Shown: one piece after another, positions 37,274 to 50,216 of the stretch
Layout of the letters: each line of letters begins with the position of its first letter
How positions within the stretch are numbered: position 1 is the stretch's first letter
Notes under the pieces: generated by a model
Told to the model about the DNA's origin: nothing
Database searches by the model: none
Seen by the model: the letters and a program-made list of their open reading frames with translations, nothing else
Assembly: GCF_051401765.1 (NCBI RefSeq)
Contig: NW_027480423.1
Location: 4,650,001-4,714,000 of the forward strand
Length of the DNA stretch: 64,000 nt
Direction of reading: 5' to 3'
Source: Calliopsis andreniformis
Lineage: Eukaryota > Arthropoda > Insecta > Hymenoptera > Andrenidae
Translations under genes and position numbers: made by a program

Positions 37274-37937
37274 AGGATGCCCGGAACGTAGAAGTGACCA
37301 TCACTTTCAAACTGGTTGCAATTAATCCTTTTATACGATGGAAAAACTGATGTATTTTTATTGCATTTTATGCTTCCGGCGTTGACTTCTAAGGCCCTAA
37401 CTATTCAATCTGTTGGAGCAACGCCCTAGGGTGAAGCCTAGGCTGCCCGGAACATAGAAATGACGTTAACTTTCGTACTGGTTGCAATTACTCGTTTTAT
37501 ACGATTGAAAAACTGTTGTATTTATATTGTATTTTATGCTTCTGGCGTTGACTTCTTATGCCCTAACTATTCCATCCGGTGGAACAACGCCATATGGTGA
37601 AGCCTAGGTTGCCCGGAACGTAGAAATGACCACAACTTTCACATCGGTAGCAATTATTCGTTTTATACGATGGAAAAACTGTTATATTTATATTGTATTT
37701 TATGCTTCTGGCGCTGACTTCTTAGGCCCTAACTATTCGATCTGGTGGATCAACGCCGTAGAGTGAAGCCTAGGTTGCCCGGAACGCAGAAATGCCCATA
37801 ACTTTCACACTGGTTGCTATTATTCGTTTTATGCGATGGAAAAGCTGTTGTATTTATACCGTATTTTATGCTTCTGGCGTTGACTTCTTATGCCCTGACT
37901 ATTCCATCTGGTGGAACAACGCCCTAGGGGGAAGCCT
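37274..37937 (+). repeat. Four-monomer block, copy 1 (664 bp, in X1)
   Basis: It matches the next 664 bases over about three of its four monomers, sharing GGCTGCCCGGAACATAG, GCCATATGGTGAAGCC, CACATCGGTAGC and AATGCCCATAACTTTC. The offset, measured at 37792 against 38456, is exactly four monomers. Confidence 0.75.
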
Positions 37938-38601
37938 AGGATGCCCGGAACGTAGAAGTGACCATCACTTTCAAACTGGTTGCAATTAATCCTTTTGTAC
38001 AATGGAAAAGCTGTTGTATTTTTATTGCATTTTATGCTTCCGGCGTTGACTTCTAAGGCCCTAGTTATTCGATCTGGTGGAGCAACGCCCTAGAGTGAAG
38101 CCTAGGCTGCCCGGAACATAGAAATGACGTTAACTTTCGTACTGGTTGCAATTACTCGTTTTATACGATTGAAAAACTGTTGTATTTATATTGTATTTTA
38201 TGCTTCTGGCGTTGACTTCTTATGCCCTAACTATTCCATCCGGTGGAACAACGCCATATGGTGAAGCCTAGGTTGCCCGGAACGTAGAAATGACCACAAC
38301 GTTCACATCGGTAGCAATTATTCGTTTTATACGATGGAAAAACTGTTATATTTATATTGTATTTTATGCTTCTGGCGCTAAATTCTTAGGCCCTAACTAT
38401 TCGATCTGGTGGATCAACGCCGTAGAGTGAAGCCTAGGTTGCCCGGAACGCAGAAATGCCCATAACTTTCACACTGGTTGCTATTATTCGTTTTATGCGA
38501 TGGAAAAGCTGTTGTATTTATACCGTATTTTATGCTTCTGGCGTTGACTTCTTATGCCCTGACTATTCCATCTGGTGGAACAACGCCCTAGGGGGAAGCC
38601 T
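37938..38601 (+). repeat. Four-monomer block, copy 2 with a replaced patch (in X1)
   Basis: The flanks equal copy 1, but roughly 38004-38095 differ: GTACAATGGAAAAGCTGTTG and CTAGTTATTCGATCTGG replace GTACGATTGAAAAACTG-type and CTAACTATTCAATCTG sequence of the corresponding monomer. The patch resembles monomers near 29530-29560 and 39230. It could be gene conversion inside the block. Confidence 0.6.
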
Positions 38602-39228
38602 AGGTTGCCCGGAACGTAGAAATGACCATCACTTTCAAACTGGTTGCAATTAATCCTTTTATACGATGGAAAAACTCTTGCATTTTTATTGCATTCTATG
38701 TGTCGGGCGTTGACTTCTAAGGCCCTAACTATTCAATCTGTTGGAGCGACGCCCTAGGGTGAAGCCTAGGTTGCCCGGAACTTAGAAATGACCATAACTT
38801 TCACACTCATTGCTATTATTCGTTTTATACCATGGAAAAACTGTTATATTTATATTGTATTCTATGCTTCTGGCGGTGCCTTCTTAGGCACTAACTATTC
38901 GATCTGTTGGAACAACGCCCTAGAGTGAAGCCTACGTTGCCTGGAACATAGAAAAGACCATCACTTTCACACTGGTTGCAATTATTCCTGATATACGATG
39001 GAAAAACTCTTGTATATTTATTGTATTTTATGCTTCGGGCGTAGACTTCTATGGCCCTACCTATTCGATCTGGTGGAGCAACACCCTACAGTGAAGCCTC
39101 GGTTGCCCGGAAAGTAGAAATGACCATAACTTTCAAACTGGTTGCAATTAATCCTTTTATACGATGGAAAAACTGTTGTATTTATATTGTATTTTATGCT
39201 TCGGGCGTAGACTTCTAAGGCCCTAGTT

Positions 39229-42200
39229 ATTCGATCTGGTGGAACAACGCCCTAGAGTGAAGCCTAGGTTGCCTGGTACGTCCAAATGACCATCACTTTC
39301 ACACGGGTTGAAATTATTCCTGTTATAGGACGGAAAGACTGTTGTATTTTTATTGTATTTTATGCTGCTGGCGTTCACTTCTTAGGCCCTAACTATTCGA
39401 TCTGGTGGAACAACGACCTGGGGTGAAGCCTAGGTTGCACGGAACGTAGAAATGACCATAACTTTCACACTGGTTGCAATTATTCGTTTTATACGATGGA
39501 AAAGCTGTTGTATTTATATCGTATTTTATGCTTCTGGCGTTGACTTCTTGGGCCGTTACTTTTCGATCTGGTGGAGCAACGCCCTGGAGTAAAGCCTAGG
39601 TTGCGCGGAACATAGAATTGGACATCACTTTCAAACTGGTTGCAATTATTCCTGTTATATGATGGAAACACTGTTGTATTTTTATTGCATTTTATGCTTC
39701 GGGCGTTGACTTCTAAGGCCCTAGCTATTCGATCTGGTGGAGCACCACCCTAGAGTGAAGCCTAGGTTGCCCGGAACGTAGAAATGACCATCACTTTCAC
39801 ACTGAATGCTATTATTCGTTCTATACGATGGAAAAACTGTTATATTTATATTGTATCTTATGCTTCTGGCGTTGACTTCTTAGGCCCTAACAATTCGATC
39901 TGGTGGAACAACGCCCTAGAGTGAAGCCTAGGTTGCCTGGAACGTACAAATGATCATCACTTCCACACGGGTTGCAATTATTCCTGTTATAGGATGGAAA
40001 GGCTATTGTATTCTTATTGTATTTTATGTTTCAGGCGTTGACCTCTGAGGCCGTAGCTATTCGATGTGGTGGAAGAACGCCATAGAGTGAAGCCTAGGTT
40101 GCCCGGAACGTAGAAATGACCATAACTTTCATACTGGTTGCAATTATTCGTTTTACATGATGGAAGAACTGTTGTATTTATATTGTATTTTATGCTTCTG
40201 GTGTTCACTTCTCAGGCCCTAGCTATTCGTTCTGGTGGAACAACGACCTGGGGTGAAGCCTAGGTTGCCCGGAACGTAGAAATGACCATAACTTTCACAC
40301 TGGTTGCTATTATTCGTTTTATACGATGGAAAAACTGTTATATTTATATTGTATCTTATGCTTCTGGCGTTGCCTTCTTAGGACCTAACTGTTCGATCTG
40401 GTGGAACAACGCCCTAGAGTGAAGCCTAGGTTACCCGGAACGTAGGAATGACCAGTACTTTCACACTGTTTGCAATTATTCCTGCTATACGATTGAAAAA
40501 CTGTTGCATCTTTATTGAATTTTATGCTTCTGGCGTTGACTTCTAAGGCCCTAACTATTCTATCTGGTGGATCAACGCCCTAGAGTGTAGCCTAGGTTGC
40601 TCGGAATGTAGAAATGACCATAACATTCACACTGGTTGAAATTATTCGTTTTATACAATGGAAAAACTGTTATATTTATATTGTATTTTATGCTTCTGGC
40701 GTTGATTTCTTAGGCCCTAACTATTCAATCTGGTGGAACAACGCCGTAGAGTGAGGCCTAGGTTGCCCGCAACGTAGAAATGACCATCACTTCCATACTG
40801 GTAGCAATTATTCGTTTTATACGATGGAAAAACTGTTGTGTTTATATTGTATTTTATGCTTCTGGCGTTGACTTCTAAGGCACTAACTATTCGATCTGGT
40901 GGAGCAACGCCCTAGGGTAAAGCCTAGGTTGCCCGGAACGTAGAAGTGACCATCACTTTCAAACTGTTTCCAATTAATCCTTTTATACGATGGAAAAACT
41001 GATGTATTTTTATTGCATTTTATGCTTCCGGCGTTGACTTCTAAGGCCCTAACTATTCAATCTGTTAGAGCAACGCCCTAGGGTGAAGCCTAGGTTGTCC
41101 GGAACGTAGAAATGACGTTAACTTTTGTACTGGTCGCAATTACTCGTTTTATACGATTGAAAAACTGTTTTATTTATATTGTATTTTATGCTTCTGGCGT
41201 TGACTTCTTATGCCCTAACTATTCCATCTGGTGGAACAACGCCCTATGGTAAAGCCTAGGTTGCCCGGAACGTAGAAATGACCATCACTTTCAAGCTGGT
41301 TGCAATTAATCCTTTTATACGATGGAAAAACTGTTGTATTTTTATTGCATTTTATGCTTCGGCCATTGACTTCTAAGGCCCTAACTATTCAATCTGTTGG
41401 AGCAACGCCCTAGGGTGTAGCCTAGGTTGCCCGGAAAGTAGAAATGACCACAACTTTCATACTGGTTGCAATTACTCGTTTTATATGATAGAAAAACTGT
41501 TGTATTTATATTGTATTTTATGCTTCTGGCGTTCACTTCTTAGGCCCTAACTATTCGATCTGGTGGAACAACGCCCTGGGGTGAAGCCTAGGTTGCCGGA
41601 ACGTAGAAATGACCTTGACTTTCACACTGGTTGCTATTATTCGTTTTATACGATGGAAAAACTGTTCTATTTATTTTGTATTTTATGCTTCTGGCGTTGA
41701 CTTCTAAGGCACTAACTATTCGATCTGGTGGAGCAACGCCCTAGAGTGAAGCCTAAGTTGCCCGGAACGTAGCAATTACCATCACTTTCAAACTGGTTGC
41801 AAATATTCCTGTTATATGATGGAAAAACTGTTGTATTTTTATTGCATTTTATGCTTCGGGCATTAACTTCTAAGGCCCCAAATATTTAATCTGTAAGAGC
41901 AACGCCCTATGGTGTAGCCCAGGTTGCCCGTATAGTAGAAATGACCCTAGCTTTCATACTGGTTGCAATTATTCTTTTTGTATGATGGAAAAACTGTTGT
42001 ATTTATATTGTATTTTTTGCTTCTGGCGTTCACTTCTTAGGCCCTAACTATTCGATCTGGTGGAGTAACGCCCTATGGTGAAGCCTAGGTTGACCGGAAC
42101 GTAGAAGTGACCATAATTTTCACACCGGTAGCAATTATTCGTTTTACACGATGGAAAATCTGTTCTTTTTATTTTGTATTTTATGCATCGGGCGTTGACC

Positions 42201-45200
42201 TCTAAGGCTCTAACTACTCAATCTGTTGGAGCAACGCCCTAGGGTGAAGCCTAGGTTGCCCGGAAAGTAGAAATGACGTTAACTTTCACACTGGTTGCTA
42301 TTATTCGTTCTATACGATGGAAAAACTGTTATATTTATATTGTATTTTATGCTTCGGGCGTTGACTTCTAAGGCCCTAGCTATTCGATCTGGTGGAGCAA
42401 CGCCCTAGAGTGAAGCCTAGGTTGCCCGGAACGTAGAAGTGACCATCACTTTCAAAATGGTTGCAAATATTCCTGTTATATGATGGAAAAACTGTTTTAT
42501 TTTTATTGCATTTTATGCTTCGGGCATTGACTTCTAAGGCCCTAACTATTCAATCTGTAGGAACAACGCCCTAGGGTGTAGCCTAGGTTGCCCGTAAAGT
42601 AGAAATGACCATAGCTTTCATACTGGTTGCAATTATTCGTTTTATATGATGGAAAAGCTGTTGCATCTTTATTGAATTTTATGCTTCTGGCGTTGACTTC
42701 TAAGGCCCTCACTATTCTATCTGGTGGATCAACGACCTAGAGTGAAGCCTAGGTTGCTCGGAATGTAGAAATGACCATAACATTCACACTGGATGAAATT
42801 ATTCGTTTTACACGATGGAAAAACAGTTATATTTATATTGTATTTTATGCTTCTGCCGTTGATTTCTTAGGCCCTAACTATTCAATCTGGAGGAACAACG
42901 CCCTAGAGTGAGGCCTAGGTTGCCCGGAACGTAGAAATGACCATCACTTCCATACTGGTAGCAATTATTCGTTTTATACGATGGAATAACTGTTGTATTT
43001 ATATTGTATTTTATGCTTCTGGCGTTGACTTCTAAGGCACTAACTATTCGATCTCGTGGAGCAACGCCCTAGAGTGAAGCCTAGGTTGCCCGGAACGTAG
43101 AAATGACCATCACTTTCAAAATGGTTGCAATTATTCCTGTTATATGATGGAAAAACTGTTGTATTTATATTGTATTTTATGCTACGGGCGTTGACTTCTT
43201 AGGCCCTAACTATTCAATCTGTTGGATCAGCGCCCTAGAGTGAAGCCTAGGTTGCTCGGAATGTAGAAATGACAATAACATTCACACTGGTTGAAATTAT
43301 TCGTTTAATACGATGGAAAAGCTGTTGCATCTTTATTGTATTTTATGCTTCTGGCGTTGACTTCTAAGGCCCTAACTATTCGATCTGGTGGAGCAACGCC
43401 CTAGAGTGAAGCCTAGGTTGCCCGGAACGTAGAAATGACCATCACTTTCACACTGGATGCTATTATTCGTTCTATACGATGGAAATACTGTTATATATAT
43501 ATTGTATCTTATGCTTCTGGCGTTGACTTCTTAGACCCTAACAATTCGATCTGGTGGAACAACGCCCTAGAGTAAAGCCTAGGTTGCCCGGAACGTAGAA
43601 GTGACCATCACTTTCGAACTGTTTGCAATTAATCCTTTTATACGATGGAAAAACTGATGTATTTTTATTGCATTTTATGCTTCCGGCGTTGACTTCTAAG
43701 ACCCTAACTATTCAATCTGTTGGAGCAACGCCCTAGGGTGAAGCCTAGGTTGCCCGGAACATAGAAATGACGTTAACTTTCGTACTGGTTGCAATTACTC
43801 GTTTTATACGATTGAAAAACTGTTGTACTTATATTGTATTTTATGCTTCTGGCGTTGACTTCTTATGCCCTAACTATCCCATCAGGTGGAACAACGCCAT
43901 ATGGTGAAGCCTAGGTTGCCCGGAACGTAGAAGTGACCACAGCTTTCACACCGGTAGCAATTATTCGTTTTATACGATGGAAAAACTGTCCTATTTATTT
44001 TGTATTTTATGCTTCTGTCGTTGACGTCTAAGGCCGTAGCTATTAGATGTGGTGGAGCAACGCCATAGGGTGGAGCCTAGGTTGCCCGGAACGTAGAAGT
44101 GACCATCACTTTCAAAATGGTTACAAATATTCCTGTTATATGATGGAAAAACTGTTGTATTTTTATTGCATTTTATGCTTCGGGCATTGACTTCTAAGGC
44201 CCTAACTATTCAATCTGTAGGAGCAACGCCCTAGGGTGTAGCCTAGGTTGCCCGTAAAGTAGAAATGACCATAGCTTTCATACTGGTTGCCATTATTCGT
44301 TTTATATGATGGAAAAACTGTTGTGTTTATATTGTATTTTATGCTTCTGTCGTTGACGTCTAAGGCCGCAGCTATTAGATGTGGTGGAGCAACGCACTAG
44401 TATGACGCCTAGGATGCCCGGAACGTAGAAGTGACCATCACTTTCAAACTGGTTGCAATTAATCCTTTTATACGATGGAAAAACTGATGTATTTTTATTG
44501 CATTTTATGCTTCCGGCGTAGACTTCTAAGGCCCTAACTATTCAATCTGTTGGAGCAACGCCCTAGGGTGAAGCCTAGGTTGCCCGGAACATAGAAATGA
44601 CCATAACTTTCACACAGGTTGCAATTATTCGTTTTCTACGATGGAAAAGCTGTTGTTTTTATATTGTATTTTATGCTTCCGGTGTTGACTTCTTAGACCC
44701 TAACTCTTCGATCTGGTGGAGCAACGCCTCAGAGTTAAGTCTAGGATGCCCGAAACGTCGAAATGATCGTTACTTTCGCACTGGTTGCAATTGGTCATGC
44801 TATACAATGGAAAAACTGTTGTATTTATACTGTATTTTATGCTTCTGGCGTTGACTTCTAAGGCCGTAGCTATTCGACGTGGTGCAGCAACGCCCTAGGG
44901 TGAAGCCTAGGTTGCCCGGAACGTAGAAATGACCATAACTTTCACACCGGTAGAAATTATACGTTTTATACAATGGAAAAACTGTTCTATTTATTTTGTA
45001 TTTTATGCTTCGGGCGTTGACTTCTAAGGACCTACCTATTTGATCTGGTGGAGCGACGCCCTAGAGTAAAGCCTAGGATGCCCGGAACGTAGAAGTGACC
45101 ATCACTTTCAAACTGGTTGCAATTAATCCTTTTATACGATGGAAAAACTGATGTATTTTTATTGCATTTTATGCTTCCGGCGTTGACTTCTAAGGCCCTA

Positions 45201-47029
45201 ACTATTCAATCTGTTGGAGCAACGCCCTAGGGTGAAGCCTAGGCTGCCCGGAACATAGAAATGACGTTAACTTTCGTACTGGTTGCAATTACTCGTTTTA
45301 TACGATTGAAAAACTGTTGTATTTATATTGTATTTTATGCTTCTGGCGTTGACTTCTTATGCCCTAACTATTCCATCCGGTGGAACAACGCCATATGGTG
45401 AAGCCTAGGTTGCCCGGAACGTAGAAATGACCACAACTTTCACATCGGTAGCAATTATTCGTTTTATACGATGGAAAAACTGTTATATTTATATTGTATT
45501 TTATGCTTCTGGCGCTGACTTCTTAGGCCCTAACTATTCGATCTGGTGGATCAACGCCGTAGAGTGAAGCCTAGGTTGCCCGGAACGCAGAAATGCCCAT
45601 AACTTTCACACTGGTTGCTATTATTCGTTTTATGCGATGGAAAAGCTGTTGTATTTATACCGTATTTTATGCTTCTGGCGTTGACTTCTTATGCCCTGAC
45701 TATTCCATCTGGTGGAACAACGCCCTAGGGGGAAGCCTAGGATGCCCGGAACGTAGAAGTGACCATCACTTTCAAACTGGTTGCAATTAATCCTTTTGTA
45801 CAATGGAAAAGCTGTTGTATTTTTATTGCATTTTATGCTTCCGGCGTTGACTTCTAAGGCCCTAGTTATTCGATCTGGTGGAGCAACGCCCTAGAGTGAA
45901 GCCTAGGCTGCCCGGAACATAGAAATGACGTTAACTTTCGTACTGGTTGCAATTACTCGTTTTATACGATTGAAAAACTGTTGTATTTATATTGTATTTT
46001 ATGCTTCTGGCGTTGACTTCTTATGCCCTAACTATTCCATCCGGTGGAACAACGCCATATGGTGAAGCCTAGGTTGCCCGGAACGTAGAAATGACCACAA
46101 CGTTCACATCGGTAGCAATTATTCGTTTTATACGATGGAAAAACTGTTATATTTATATTGTATTTTATGCTTCTGGCGCTAAATTCTTAGGCCCTAACTA
46201 TTCGATCTGGTGGATCAACGCCGTAGAGTGAAGCCTAGGTTGCCCGGAACGCAGAAATGCCCATAACTTTCACACTGGTTGCTATTATTCGTTTTATGCG
46301 ATGGAAAAGCTGTTGTATTTATACCGTATTTTATGCTTCTGGCGTTGACTTCTTATGCCCTGACTATTCCATCTGGTGGAACAACGCCCTAGGGGGAAGC
46401 CTAGGTTGCCCGGAACGTAGAAATGACCATCACTTTCAAACTGGTTGCAATTAATCCTTTTATACGATGGAAAAACTCTTGCATTTTTATTGCATTCTAT
46501 GTGTCGGGCGTTGACTTCTAAGGCCCTAACTATTCAATCTGTTGGAGCGACGCCCTAGGGTGAAGCCTAGGTTGCCCGGAACTTAGAAATGACCATAACT
46601 TTCACACTCATTGCTATTATTCGTTTTATACCATGGAAAAACTGTTATATTTATATTGTATTCTATGCTTCTGGCGGTGCCTTCTTAGGCACTAACTATT
46701 CGATCTGTTGGAACAACGCCCTAGAGTGAAGCCTACGTTGCCTGGAACATAGAAAAGACCATCACTTTCACACTGGTTGCAATTATTCCTGATATACGAT
46801 GGAAAAACTCTTGTATATTTATTGTATTTTATGCTTCGGGCGTAGACTTCTATGGCCCTACCTATTCGATCTGGTGGAGCAACACCCTACAGTGAAGCCT
46901 CGGTTGCCCGGAAAGTAGAAATGACCATAACTTTCAAACTGGTTGCAATTAATCCTTTTATACGATGGAAAAACTGTTGTATTTATATTGTATTTTATGC
47001 TTCGGGCGTAGACTTCTAAGGCCCTAGTT
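39229..47029 (+). repeat. X2: second copy of the 7801-bp tandem duplication
   Basis: It is a head-to-tail copy of X1. At its end (47030) the sequence continues as at 29436, not as X2 repeated, which fixes the right limit. X2 also contains copies of the four-monomer block at about 45075-45738 and 45739-46402. Confidence 0.9.
44639..44804 (+). repeat. Divergent monomer subtype (in X2)
   Basis: This is the copy of 36838-37003 carried by the 7801-bp duplication. Confidence 0.75.
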
Positions 47030-47459
47030 ATTCGATCTGGTGGAGCAACGCCCTAGAGTGAAGCCTAGGTTGCCCGGAACGTAGAAATGACCATCACTTT
47101 CAAACTGGTTGCAATTAATCCTTTTGTACAATGGAAAAGCTGTTGTATTTTTATTGCATTTTATGCTTCCGGCGTTGACTTCTAAGGCCCTAACCATTCA
47201 ATCTGTTGGAGCAACGCCCTAGCGTGAAGCCTAGGTTACCCGGAACGTAGAAATGACCATAACTTTCACACTGGTTGCTATTATTCGTTTTATACAATGG
47301 AAAAACTGTTCTATTTATTTTGTATTTTATGCTTCGGGCGTTGACTTCTAAGGCCCTAACTGTTTGCTCTGGTGGAGCAACGCCCTAGAGTGAATCCTAG
47401 GTTGCCCGGAACGTAGAAGTGACCATAACTTTCACACTGGTTGCTATTATTCGTTCTAT
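47030..47459 (+). repeat. Return to the 29.4-kb sequence after X2
   Basis: This matches 29436-29865 at an offset of 17594 bases and then continues into Y1 with the same alignment. A couple of private changes exist, for example CTAACCATTCAATC near 47190 and GTGAATCCTAGG near 47391. Confidence 0.75.
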
Positions 47460-47946
47460 ACGATGGAAAAACTGTTATATTTATATTGTATCTTATGCTT
47501 CTGGCGTTGACTTCTTAGGCCCTAACAATTCGATCTGGTGGAACAACGCCCTAGAGTGAAGCCTAGGTTGCCTGGAACGTACAAATGACCATCACTTTCA
47601 CAAGGGTTGCAATTATTCCTGTTATAGGACGGAAAGACTGTTGTATTTTTATTGTATTATATGCTTCAGGCGTTGACTTCTGAGGCCGTTGCTATTCGAT
47701 GTAGTGGAAGAACGCCATAGAGTGAAGCCTAGGTTGCCCGGAACGTAGAAATGACCATAACTATCATACTGGTTGCAATTATTAGTTTTATATGATGGAA
47801 GAACTGTTGTATTTATATTGTATTTTATGCTGCTGGCGTTCACTTCTTTGGCCCTAACTATTCGATCTGGTGGAACAACGACCTGGGGTGAAGCCTAGGT
47901 TGCCCGGAACGGAGAAATGACCATAACTTTCACACTGGTTGCTATT

Positions 47947-47963
47947 ATTCGTTTTATACGGTG
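47947..47963 (+). other. CENP-B-box-like 17-mer, 8 of 9
   Basis: Same 17-mer within Y1, inherited from the 30353 site at an offset of 17594 bases. Confidence 0.5.
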
Positions 47964-50200
47964 GAAAAACTGTTATATTTATATTGTACTTTATGCTTCT
48001 GGCGTTGCCTTCTTAGGCCCTAACTGTTCGATCTGGTGGAACATCGCCCTAGAGTGAAGCCTAGGTTACCCGGAACGTAGGAATGACCAGTACTTTCACA
48101 CTGTTTGCAGTTATTCCTGCTATACGATGGAAAAACTGTTGCATCTTTATTGAATTTTATGCTTCTGGCGTTGACTTCTAAGGCCCTAACTATTCTATCT
48201 GGTCGACCAACGCCCTAGAGTGAAGCCTAGGTTGCTCGGAATGTAGAAATGACCATAACATTCACACTGGTTGAAATTATTCGTTTTATACGATGGAAAA
48301 ACTGTTGTATTTATATTGTATTTTATGCTTCTGGCGTTGATTTCTTAGGCCCTAACTATTCAGTCTGGTGGAACAACGCCCTAGCGTGAGGCCTAGGTTG
48401 CCCGGAACATAGAAATGACCATCACTTCCATACTGGTAGCAATTATTCGTTTTATACGATGGAAAAACTGTTCTATTTATTTTATATTTTATGCTTCTGG
48501 CGTTGACTTCTAAGGCACTAACTATTCGATCTGGTGGAGCAACGCCCTAGAGTAAAGCCTAGGTTGCCCGGAACGTAGAAATGACCATCACTTTCAAACT
48601 GGTTGCAATTAATCCTTTTGTACGATGGAAAGGCTGTTGTATTTTTATTGCATTTTATGCTTCCGGCGTTGACTTCTAAGGCCCTAACTATTCAATCTGT
48701 TGGAGCAACGCCCTAGCGTGAAACCTAGGTTGCCCGGAACGTAGAAATGACCATAACTTTCACACTGGTTGCTATTATTCGTTTTATACAATGGAAAAAC
48801 TTTTCTATTTATTTTGTATTTTATGCTTCGGGCGTTGACTTCTATGGCCCTAACTGTTTGATCTGGTGGAGCAACGCCCTAGAGTGAAGCCTAGGTTGCC
48901 TGGTACGTCCAAATGACCATCACTTTCACACGGGTTGCAATTATTCCTGTTATAGGACGGAAAGACTGTTGTATTTTTATTGTATTTTATGCTGCTGGCG
49001 TTCACTTCTTAGGCCCTAACTATTCGATCTGGTGGAACAACGACCTGGGGTGAAGCCTAGGTTGCACGGAACGTAGAAATGACCATAACTTTCACACTGG
49101 TTGCAATTATTCGTTTTATACGATGGAAAAGCTGTTGTATTTATATCGTATTTTATGCTTCTGGCGTTGACTTCTTGGGCCGTTACTTTTCGATCTGGTG
49201 GAGCAACGCCCTGGAGTAAAGCCTAGGTTGCGCGGAACATAGAATTGGACATCACTTTCAAACTGGTTGCAATTATTCCTGTTATATGATGGAAACACTG
49301 TTGTATTTTTATTGCATTTTATGCTTCGGGCGTTGACTTCTAAGGCCCTAGCTATTCGATCTGGTGGAGCACCACCCTAGAGTGAAGCCTAGGTTGCCCG
49401 GAACGTAGAAATGACCATAACTTTCACACTGAATGCTATTATTCGTTCTATACGATGGAAAAACTGTTATATTTATATTGTATCTTATGCTTCTCGCGTT
49501 GACTTCTTAGGCCCTAACAATTCGATCTGGTGGAACAACACCCTAGAGTGAAGCCTAGGTTGCCTGGAACGTACAAATGATCATCACTTCCACACGGGTT
49601 GCAATTATTCCTGTTATAGGATGGAAAGGCTATTGTATTCTTATTGTATTTTATGTTTCAGGCGTTGACCTCTGAGGCCGTAGCTATTCGATGTGGTGGA
49701 AGAACGCCATAGAGTGAAGCCTAGGTTGCCCGGAACGTAGAAATGACCATAACTTTCATACTGGTTGCAATTATTCGTTTTACATGATGGAAGAACTGTT
49801 GTATTTATATTGTATTTTATGCTGCTGGTGTTCACTTCTTAGGCCCTAGCTATTCGTTCTGGTGGAACAACGACCTGGGGTGAAGCCTAGGTTGCCCGGA
49901 ACGTAGAAATGACCATAACTTTCACACTGGTTGCTATTATTCGTTTTATACGATGGAAAAACTGTTATATTTATATTGTATCTTGTGCTTCTGGCGTTGC
50001 CTTCTTAGGACCTAACTGTTCGATCTGGTGGAACAACGCCCTAGAGTGAAGCCTAGGTTACCCGGAACGTAGGAATGACCAGTACTTTCACACTGTTTGC
50101 AATTATTCCTGCTATACGATTGAAAAACTGTTGCATCTTTATTGAATTTTATGCTTCTGGCGTTGACTTCTAAGGCCCTAACTATTCTATCTGGTGGATC

Positions 50201-50216
50201 AACGCCCTAGGGTGAA
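50201..50216. other. Two-monomer deletion junction in Y1
   Basis: The sequence reads AACGCCCTAGGGTGAA. To the left it follows the monomer with GGTGGATC; to the right it follows the monomer with GGTTGTCCGG. In Y2 these two halves are 332 bases apart (55681 and 56013). The exchange happened in register, within or next to CGCCCTAG. Confidence 0.8.

Larger units (their letters stand above)
31428..39228 (+). repeat. X1: first copy of a 7801-bp tandem duplication (47 monomers)
   Basis: Every anchor compared (31440/39241, 31688/39489, 32213/40014, 36796/44597, 37792/45593, 38456/46257) has the same offset, 7801 bases. In the lines I compared base by base I found no substitution or indel between X1 and X2. 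Before 31428 the sequence (CCTAACAATTCG) differs from that before 39229 (CCTAGTTATTCG), which fixes the left limit within a few bases. The duplication is therefore very recent, or it is an assembly artefact. Confidence 0.9.
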
